DNA of 39,757 nt from Verrucomicrobiota bacterium (GTDB taxonomy: Bacteria; Verrucomicrobiota; Verrucomicrobiia; Verrucomicrobiales; Verrucomicrobiaceae). Below the pieces are notes generated by a model. It saw nothing but the letters and a program-made list of their open reading frames with translations, searched no databases and was not told the origin of the DNA. The translations under genes and the position numbers were made by a program. How positions within the stretch are numbered: position 1 is the first letter of the stretch; each line of letters begins with the position of its first letter. This document shows positions 33,793-39,757 of the stretch, one piece after another. Location of the stretch: positions 1 to 39,757 of the forward strand of contig JAFLEI010000051.1 of the NCBI GenBank assembly GCA_017301975.1, in the 5' to 3' direction.

Positions 33793-35010
33793 TCACGTAA
33801 AGAACTTACGCGCGAGGAGCAGTACTTCGACGAGGCGATTGATCTCTTCGAGCGTGTTGTAGAAATAAAAGCTGGCGCGGGTGGTGCCGGGCACCTTGAA
33901 GCGCTTCATCAGCGGCTGCGTGCAGTGGTGCCCGCCGCGCATGGCCACGCCATGGCTGTTGGCGAACTCGACGAGATCATGCGGATGCGCAAAATCGAGA
34001 TGGAAGGCGGCGAGCGCGCCCCGGTGGCCGTTCTGCGGCCCGAGGATGCGGATGCCGGGCACCTCGCTCATGCGCTGCACGGCGTAGTTGGCCAGATTAT
34101 GATCGTGGCGCTGGATGTGTTCGAGGCCGATGGCCTGCAGATAGTCAATGGCAGCACCGAGGCCAATGACTCCAGCGATGTTGGGCGTACCGGCCTCAAA
34201 GCGATGCGGTGGCGCCTTGTAGGTGCTGCCTTCCATGGTCACGCTCAGGATCATTTCCCCACCACCATGCCAGGGCGGCATGGTTTCCAGCAGGGCCATG
34301 CGGCCATACAGCACGCCGATGCCGGTGGGCCCGCACATCTTGTGCCCGGAGAAAACGAAGAAATCACACCCAAGGTCCTGCACCTGGATGGGCATGTGGC
34401 CCGCGCTTTGCGCGCCATCCAGCAGCGTCACCGCACCCACAGCCTTCGCTTTGGCGATGAGTTCCTTGGCGGGATTGATGGTGCCCAGAGAATTGGAAAT
34501 ATGGACGAAGGCGAAGAGCTTCACCTGCTCATTCAGCAAAGCTTCGATGGCCTCGTCATCGAGGGTGCCGTCATCCAGCACGGGAATGTACTTGAGCGTC
34601 GCGCCAGTGCGCTGGGCAAGCATCTGCCACGGGATAAGGTTGCTGTGATGCTCCATGCCGGTGACGAGAATCACATCCCCGGGACGAAGATTCGCCGTGC
34701 CCCAGGTGTTCGCGACGAGGTTGATGCCCTCGGTGGTGCCACGGGTGAAAATGATCTCGTCCTCCGAGGCCGCGCCGATGAAGCGGGCCGCCTTGCCACG
34801 CACGGCCTCAAAGGCCTCCGTGGCGCGATTGCTTAGCTCGTGCAGGGCACGGTGGACGTTGGCGTTGTCGCGCTCGTAGTAGTGAGCGAGCGTCTGGATG
34901 ACCGGCCGCGGCTTCTGGCTGCTCGCGGCGCTGTCCAGATACACCAGCGGGTGACCATTCACCTGCTGATCGAGGATGGGAAAATCAGAACGTATGCGAT
35001 GCCAGTCCAT
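33793..35010 (-). CDS. sufS: SufS group II cysteine desulfurase
   Basis: The 405-residue PLP enzyme takes sulfur from cysteine and passes it as persulfide to SufU. It has YLDSAASSQKPRPVI, EHHSNLIPWQ, LLDGAQSAGHMPI, the PLP lysine Lys224 in FSGHKMCGPTG, and Cys363 in MRGGHHCTQP, the persulfide-forming cysteine. ATG at 35010 starts with MDWHRIRSDFPIL as in SufS; a GTG at 35025 is less likely. It heads sufS-sufU-mutM-glpX, all on the minus strand with short gaps. Confidence 0.96.
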   Translation of the reverse strand: MDWHRIRSDFPILDQQVNGHPLVYLDSAASSQKPRPVIQTLAHYYERDNANVHRALHELSNRATEAFEAVRGKAARFIGAASEDEIIFTRGTTEGINLVANTWGTANLRPGDVILVTGMEHHSNLIPWQMLAQRTGATLKYIPVLDDGTLDDEAIEALLNEQVKLFAFVHISNSLGTINPAKELIAKAKAVGAVTLLDGAQSAGHMPIQVQDLGCDFFVFSGHKMCGPTGIGVLYGRMALLETMPPWHGGGEMILSVTMEGSTYKAPPHRFEAGTPNIAGVIGLGAAIDYLQAIGLEHIQRHDHNLANYAVQRMSEVPGIRILGPQNGHRGALAAFHLDFAHPHDLVEFANSHGVAMRGGHHCTQPLMKRFKVPGTTRASFYFYNTLEEINRLVEVLLLARKFFT

Positions 35011-35027
35011 GTGTGCTTGCAGCACAC

Positions 35028-35318
35028 TTAGCGAGCCGCAACGCCCTGTCCAGCAGCACGCACGGCCGCAGGCGCACGGCCTGCATAGTGGCCGCGGCTT
35101 TCGATCTGCCGGGCGCGCTCCTGCATGCTGGCAGGCTTGCCGTCCGTGGGCAGTTCATTTTCACCCAGCCAGTCAAGCATGGCAGAACCAGTCTGATCCA
35201 AAAACCTCACCGGATAAAGCAGGGAGGAATTCTTGAATGAATTCCATGTCCGGCTGTTGCTGCAATTGGTGAAGCAAATAGAGATCAAGGCGAGAAAGCT
35301 AGCGCGGGCGAATTTCAT
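35028..35318 (-). CDS. Small lipoprotein, unknown
   Basis: The 96-residue protein starts MKFARASFLALISICFTNCS, a lipoprotein signal with a lipobox-like FTNC (Cys19). The mature part is basic and Ala/Arg-rich. It ends 18 bases before the sufS ATG (35010), on the same strand, so it may lead the sufS transcript or be separate. I recognise no family. An ATG at 35363 would lengthen it without purpose. Confidence 0.6.
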   Translation of the reverse strand: MKFARASFLALISICFTNCSNSRTWNSFKNSSLLYPVRFLDQTGSAMLDWLGENELPTDGKPASMQERARQIESRGHYAGRAPAAVRAAGQGVAAR

Positions 35319-35369
35319 GAAAGTCGTGTTTTTATCATGCCGGGTTGTTTCTGTAAACAACAAGATAGG

Positions 35370-35603
35370 TCAGCGATGGAAAGCGAGCCGGGACTCTGCG
35401 TTGTCGGCAGTGGCGGGGAGGATTTTGCGTCCCCCTTTCTGCTGAACTTCCTGCCCGCGCCTTTCCACGGTCTTTCCCCTGCTATCCCCTTCAGCCAGAA
35501 GAAGCGCATAGGGGGCCAGTCTGAGCGCCGTCCCGATGAGCCCGCAATTGCTGAGCAAGAGGCAGGCGGCGAGAGCGAAGATCAGACGGGATTTAACGGG
35601 CAT
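35370..35603 (-). CDS. Small lipoprotein, unknown
   Basis: The 77-residue protein starts MPVKSRLIFALAACLLLSNC, a clear lipoprotein signal with lipobox LSNC (Cys20), then GLIGTALRLAPYALLLAEGD and a charged, Gly/Arg-rich tail. The hydrophobic run after the Cys may anchor it further. It is on the same strand as the other small lipoprotein, 51 bases upstream of it. Small lipoproteins of this kind are frequent in Verrucomicrobia; function unknown. Confidence 0.65.
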   Translation of the reverse strand: MPVKSRLIFALAACLLLSNCGLIGTALRLAPYALLLAEGDSRGKTVERRGQEVQQKGGRKILPATADNAESRLAFHR

Positions 35604-35735
35604 TTGGAGATTTTTACCACAGCCGCCCCCATCAGTAAACATTTTTGATACCCGCGTGATAAGGCCGAACTTGCGCATTCCACGGCAAACTTTGATCCTC
35701 CACCCCCGTATTGCACTGCCCACCTGACCAGCCCC

Positions 35736-38700
35736 ATGAAGAAACTGCTTTCCCTGCTCCTCGTCTTTTCCACTTCACTTCATGCGGAGATCGACCTCAA
35801 AAAAGGCGATCACATCGCCATCGTCGGCAGCGGGCTCGCAGACCGCCAGCAGCATCATGGCTGGCTGGAGTCGCTCATCAACAAGGCCTACCCAGACCTC
35901 GAACTCACCGTGCGCAATCTCGGCTTCGCCGCCGATGAAGTGAACGTGCATCCCCGCAGCGATGAAGTGCCCACGACGGAGTATTTCCTCAACATGAAAC
36001 CCGGCCTGCTGACCACCAAAGTGGGCGAGACCGAGGTGACCTACACCGCCGGCGCAGACTTCCACGCCAGCGTCATCCTGGCGTATTGGGGCTTCAATGA
36101 ATCGTTCAAAGGCGAGGCCGGGCTGCCGGACTTCAAAAAGGCGCTGAATGAATACCTCAAAAAGCAGCTCAGCGCAGACTACGGCAAGGGCCAGCCCCGC
36201 GTGGTCCTGCTCTCGCCCATCGCTCAAGAAAACCTCCAGAGCACGGATTTCCCGGACGGCTCCGCCAACAACAAAAACCTCGCCGCCTACACCGCCGCCA
36301 TGGCCGAAGTGGCGAAGGCCAACAACGTGCCCTTTGTCGATCTCTTCGCCGCCTCCCAAGCCCTCTACACCAGCGCCGCCAAGCCACTGACCATCGACGG
36401 CGTCCACCTCTCCGATGCAGGCGACAAGGCGCTCGCCCCCGTGCAGTTCAAGGCGCTCTTCGGCAAGGACGCCCCCAGCATGGATGATCCCTACATCGCC
36501 AAAATTCGCGAGGCCGTCTTGGAGAAAAACATCCAGTGGCACCACCGCTACCGGACCGTCGATCAATACAACATCTTCGGCCAGCGCTCCCGCATCAAAT
36601 ACGCCGACGCCATCACCAAGACCAACGGCATCGACAACGCGACCATCCTCGGCGCCGAGCTCGCTCAGCGCGATGTGAAAACCGCGAACCGCGACAAGGC
36701 CGTGTGGGCCGCCGCGCAGGGCAAAACCTACAAAGTGAAGGACGACAACCTCCCGCCCGTGCCCGCCGTGGCGCCCAACCGCCCCGAGCCCGTGCCCTAC
36801 CTCAATGGCAGCGAAGAGCTCAAATACCTCACCACCCCCGATGGCGTGAAGGTGGACTACATCGCCTCCGAAGTGGAGTTCGCCGACCTCATCAACCCCG
36901 TGCAGATGAACTTCGACACCCGTGGCCGCCTCTGGGTCGCCGTCTGGCCGAACTATCCTGAAACCACACCTACGACCAAGGTCTTCGACAAGCTACTCGT
37001 CTTCGACATCGACCCCGCGACCGGCAAATTCTCCAAGTGCACCACCTTCCTCGACGGCCTGAACTGCCCCACCGGCTTTCAGCTTTATAAAGACGGCGTG
37101 CTCGTCATGCAGTCACCGGACATGTGGTTCGTGCGCGACACGGACGGCGATGGCAAAGGCGACTGGAAAGAGCGCATCGTCAACGGCCTCGACGCCGCAG
37201 ACTCGCACCACGAAACCAACTCCATCTGCTATGAGCCCGGCGGCGCGCTCTATTTCAGCGACGGCGTCTTCCACCGCACGAATGTCGAGACCCTGCACGG
37301 CCCCGTGCGCAATGTGAACGGCGCGATCTACCGCTTCGAGCCGCGCAGCTACCGCTTTGACCGCTACGTGCCCTACGGCTTCGCCAATCCGCATGGCCGC
37401 GTGTTTGACTACTGGGGCAACGACATCATCACCGACGCCACCGGCAATGCGAACTACTTTGCCCCCGCCTTCAGCGGCCATCTGGACAGCGGCGCACATC
37501 CGAAAATGAAGGAGTTCTGGAACCGCCCTTCACGCCCGACTCCCGGCACAGCAATCCTCAGCAGCCGCCACTTCCCCGAAGACTGGCAGGGCACTTTCCT
37601 GAACACCAACGTCATTGGGTTTCAGGGCATCTTCCGCGCCAAAGTCACCGAGGAAGGCTCCGGCCTCAAAGGCGAAACCATAGAGCCCGCCATGCTGCAG
37701 ACCGACGTGAAAGCCAATCCCAACTTCCGTCCCAGCGGTGTCGCCGTCGCTCCCGATGGCTCCCTCTACGTCATGGACTGGTCGCAGATGCTCATCGGCC
37801 ACCTTCAGCATCATCTGCGCGATCCGAACCGCGACCACCAGCATGGCCGCATCTACCGCCTCACCTATCCGGGCCGCCCGCTGCTCACGCCGAAAAAGAT
37901 CCACGGTGAATCCATCGCCAGCCTCCTCGAACTCCTCAAGGAGCACGAAGACAACGTGCGCCAGCGCGCCAAGATCGAACTCGACACCCACGACTCCAAA
38001 GAAGTCATCGCCGCCGTGCAGAAGTGGGAGGCCGCGCTCGACAAGGCGGACAAAAACTACGAGCACCACCGCCTGGAGGCCCTCTGGGTCCATCAGTGGC
38101 ACAACGTCGTCAATCTCCCCCTGCTCAACGCCGTCCTCAAATCCCCCGAGCCACGCGCCCGTGCCCAGGCAATCCGTGTTACCAACTACTGGAGCGACCG
38201 CGTGCCAGACACGCTCGCCATCCTCGAAGCCGGCATCAAGGACAGCGCCCCGCGCGTCCGCCTCGAAGCTGTCCGAGCGCTCAGCTTCGTCAAAGGCCCC
38301 GACGTGATGAAAGCCATCGAGCTCGCCAAGCTGGTGATGCTCGAAAAGGACTACTACATCGACTACTGCTTCCGCGAGACCATGAAGCAGCTCACCTCGC
38401 TGCCTGAGGGCAAGGATGTTCTCGGCAAGGAGCCGCTGCTCGCCGCCCGCCTGCGCGCCACACCGGACGCCAGCTTTGGCCCCTCCGATAAAAAACTCTC
38501 CGGCGCTGACAAGAAGCTCTACGACCTCGGCAAAGAAGTCTTCAACCGCGAAGCCCACTGCGTCACCTGCCATCAGGCCGACGGCAAGGGCGTGGAAAAC
38601 ATCTATCCCGGCCTCGCCGGGAGCAACTGGCTGGAAGGCAACGGCGACCGCGTCATCAAGATCGTGCTCAAAGGCCTCTTCGGCCCGCTCGACTTCCAGG

Positions 38701-38930
38701 GCAAAAAATACGGCCCCGAAAAAGGCACCCCGCCCATGATGGGCTTTGGCCCGCTGCTCAAGGACGAAGAAATCGCCGCCGTCATTTCCTACGTGCATCA
38801 GTCCTTCGGCAACAACCTCCCCATGGTCAAAGTCGAGGACGTCAAACGTGTGCGTGAAGAGACCAAAGACCGCGCGATTTTCTACATGGTCGATGAGATT
38901 CTCAAAGAGCACCCGCTGGAGAAGAAGTAG
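35736..38930 (+). CDS. Large PVC-type heme-binding protein: SGNH + beta-propeller + HEAT + cytochrome c
   Basis: The 1064-residue secreted protein (signal MKKLLSLLLVFSTSLHAE) has four parts: an N-terminal SGNH/GDSL-like domain (about 20-240, IAIVGSGLADRQQHHGW, ending DGVHLSDAGDKAL); a PVC-type membrane-bound dehydrogenase-like beta-propeller (about 350-720, with FANPHGRVFDYWGNDII and GVAVAPDGSLYVMDWSQML); helical HEAT-like repeats (about 720-890); and a C-terminal cytochrome c with CVTCH (Cys942-Cys945-His946) and a Met-rich PPMMGFGPLLKDEEI. The combination is typical of Planctomycetes/Verrucomicrobia. The substrate is unknown; sugar or polysaccharide oxidation is a common guess. Confidence 0.9.
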   Translation: MKKLLSLLLVFSTSLHAEIDLKKGDHIAIVGSGLADRQQHHGWLESLINKAYPDLELTVRNLGFAADEVNVHPRSDEVPTTEYFLNMKPGLLTTKVGETEVTYTAGADFHASVILAYWGFNESFKGEAGLPDFKKALNEYLKKQLSADYGKGQPRVVLLSPIAQENLQSTDFPDGSANNKNLAAYTAAMAEVAKANNVPFVDLFAASQALYTSAAKPLTIDGVHLSDAGDKALAPVQFKALFGKDAPSMDDPYIAKIREAVLEKNIQWHHRYRTVDQYNIFGQRSRIKYADAITKTNGIDNATILGAELAQRDVKTANRDKAVWAAAQGKTYKVKDDNLPPVPAVAPNRPEPVPYLNGSEELKYLTTPDGVKVDYIASEVEFADLINPVQMNFDTRGRLWVAVWPNYPETTPTTKVFDKLLVFDIDPATGKFSKCTTFLDGLNCPTGFQLYKDGVLVMQSPDMWFVRDTDGDGKGDWKERIVNGLDAADSHHETNSICYEPGGALYFSDGVFHRTNVETLHGPVRNVNGAIYRFEPRSYRFDRYVPYGFANPHGRVFDYWGNDIITDATGNANYFAPAFSGHLDSGAHPKMKEFWNRPSRPTPGTAILSSRHFPEDWQGTFLNTNVIGFQGIFRAKVTEEGSGLKGETIEPAMLQTDVKANPNFRPSGVAVAPDGSLYVMDWSQMLIGHLQHHLRDPNRDHQHGRIYRLTYPGRPLLTPKKIHGESIASLLELLKEHEDNVRQRAKIELDTHDSKEVIAAVQKWEAALDKADKNYEHHRLEALWVHQWHNVVNLPLLNAVLKSPEPRARAQAIRVTNYWSDRVPDTLAILEAGIKDSAPRVRLEAVRALSFVKGPDVMKAIELAKLVMLEKDYYIDYCFRETMKQLTSLPEGKDVLGKEPLLAARLRATPDASFGPSDKKLSGADKKLYDLGKEVFNREAHCVTCHQADGKGVENIYPGLAGSNWLEGNGDRVIKIVLKGLFGPLDFQGKKYGPEKGTPPMMGFGPLLKDEEIAAVISYVHQSFGNNLPMVKVEDVKRVREETKDRAIFYMVDEILKEHPLEKK

Positions 38931-38996
38931 GGAGCCCAAGCCCGCCTGCGTCAGCAGCATTGATGCAAACTGAGCACCGGCCAAAGACTACTGCTC

Positions 38997-39575
38997 ATGA
39001 CATTACAGCCAACCACCTCCGGGCCAAAGAGCTGGCGTCGCATCTTGGTGCGAACGCTCGGCATCCTTTTGCTGCTCGTGCTCGGAATTTATTTGTCACG
39101 CAATTTCTGGATCAAGACTGTGCGAGCTTATTATCTGGGTCGTGTCACACTGGCCAGCGAGGAACTCGGACGGAACCTCCCGGCGGTTGATGAAGTGGAG
39201 ATACTGGCGCTCGGTGGCGAGGTGGCAGAATGCACGCCTGACTCTTTTTCACCCGATCTCGGACCACCCGTCGGCACCATCAGCCGCCGTTCCGTTCGAG
39301 GTGCGGAAGCAGCACAACTCGCATCGGTCTGGCGAGGCATCGATTTCGACCGGCATTACGCCGCGCTGTGCTTCAGCCCCTATTATGCCCTGCGTTTCCG
39401 ACATCAAGGCAGGCTCGTTTTAGAAACTGCCGTATGCTGGCACTGCTCCACATATACACTGCCCGCCGGCGTATTTGGCCACGTTGAATACGGCTTCGAT
39501 TCCAAAGGGACAGAGGCGCAAACATTGCTTGCTGCACTTACCCAGCTGTGTCCGCATCCGCCAACTTCAAAGTGA
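38997..39575 (+). CDS. Hypothetical protein with one membrane anchor
   Basis: The 192-residue protein has one hydrophobic helix near the N-terminus (ILVRTLGILLLLVLGIYLSR, about 16-35) and a soluble remainder, probably outside the cytoplasm. The C-terminal part has Cys residues (ALCFSPYYALRF, TAVCWHCSTYTL) with a CWHC pair that could be redox-active or bind metal, though no thioredoxin fold is visible. It follows the 1064-residue gene by 66 bases. I recognise no family. Confidence 0.6.
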   Translation: MTLQPTTSGPKSWRRILVRTLGILLLLVLGIYLSRNFWIKTVRAYYLGRVTLASEELGRNLPAVDEVEILALGGEVAECTPDSFSPDLGPPVGTISRRSVRGAEAAQLASVWRGIDFDRHYAALCFSPYYALRFRHQGRLVLETAVCWHCSTYTLPAGVFGHVEYGFDSKGTEAQTLLAALTQLCPHPPTSK

Positions 39576-39634
39576 GTAAAACACCGACAATTCGCATCCC
39601 TCAAAACTCGGACCATAACCGTCGCGCAGTGCTA

Positions 39635-39757
39635 GGCGGTGTTTGAAAACCCTCATCGGCCGTATTGAAGCCAGTCGATGACGGCAGCAAACTCGATGAG
39701 GGAGAGGAAATGTGCGGCGAGTTTGTCTCGCCGGGTGCTGGCGCAAGCCCAACGCTT
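39635..39757 (-). mobile_element. End of an insertion sequence (partial)
   Basis: The right edge of the window enters an insertion sequence. Bases 39653-39757 encode the end of a transposase, and the sequence after its stop, GGCGGTGTTTGAAAACCC (39635-39652), looks like a terminal inverted repeat, preceded by CTA (39632-39634), a possible target duplication. The rest of the element lies beyond the window, so its limits are inferred. Confidence 0.5.
39653..39757 (-). CDS. Transposase C-terminus (IS5-like), partial
   Basis: The 34 visible codons before the TGA read KRWACASTRRDKLAAHFLSL and then IEFAAVIDWLQYGR. The pattern LxxHFLxLxEFAA is typical of the end of IS5-like DDE transposases. The start and active site are outside the window, so the family is uncertain and an inactive or degenerate copy cannot be ruled out. 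Confidence 0.6.
   Translation of the reverse strand, partial: KRWACASTRRDKLAAHFLSLIEFAAVIDWLQYGR

Overview
The window looks like chromosomal DNA of a member of the Verrucomicrobiota, most likely a Verrucomicrobiaceae / Prosthecobacter-like bacterium. This is inferred from a very large PVC-type heme-binding protein (SGNH + propeller + HEAT + CxxCH), a small planctomycete-type cytochrome, a Tat-exported DUF1501 protein, high GC with strong codon bias, and many small lipoproteins. No database search was possible, so the placement is by family recognition only.

Layout, left to right. 1-1735: a lipoprotein and a divergent L,D-transpeptidase-like protein. 1741-6087 (minus strand): five tightly overlapping genes read from right to left, encoding a heme-oxygenase-like diiron enzyme, a membrane fatty acid desaturase, a PAP2-type phosphatase/phosphotransferase, a BtaA-like (DUF3419) 3-amino-3-carboxypropyl transferase and a GNAT acyltransferase. 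This is the best candidate for an undescribed system, probably making a modified (homoserine-type) lipid. 6152-9190: malQ and a divergent secreted c-type cytochrome. 9280-13291 (minus): nadA, hscC and a membrane-anchored J-domain partner. 13488-14351: a VC0807-like membrane protein and tRNA-Val(GAC). 14447-15004: an orphan of unknown function. 15198-19188: a two-component system (HK and RR) below a DegP/HtrA protease. 19530-24937 (minus): DUF1501 protein, xseA, an M50-like membrane protease, two small membrane proteins (one DUF486) and DUF58. 24948-29693 (minus): lipoprotein, MoxR ATPase, an unknown protein and ftsK. 29854-31393 (plus): a small cytochrome and an RlmM-like rRNA methyltransferase. 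31390-35010 (minus): sufS-sufU-mutM-glpX. 35028-35603: two small lipoproteins. 35736-39575 (plus): the 1064-residue PVC cytochrome protein and an unknown membrane-anchored protein. The right edge enters the 3' end of an insertion-sequence transposase.

How genes work together: the MoxR-lipoprotein-DUF58 genes form one unit; HscC and its J-protein form a specialised Hsp70 pair; SufS and SufU form the sulfur-mobilising and transfer step of Fe-S assembly, beside two other housekeeping genes; the DegP-RR-HK block suggests envelope-stress handling. Three longer intergenic gaps (17260-17670, 19189-19529, 23884-24025) carry clusters of short hairpins with 3-5 base loops, some of them repeated between gaps. 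They look like dispersed palindromic elements rather than genes.
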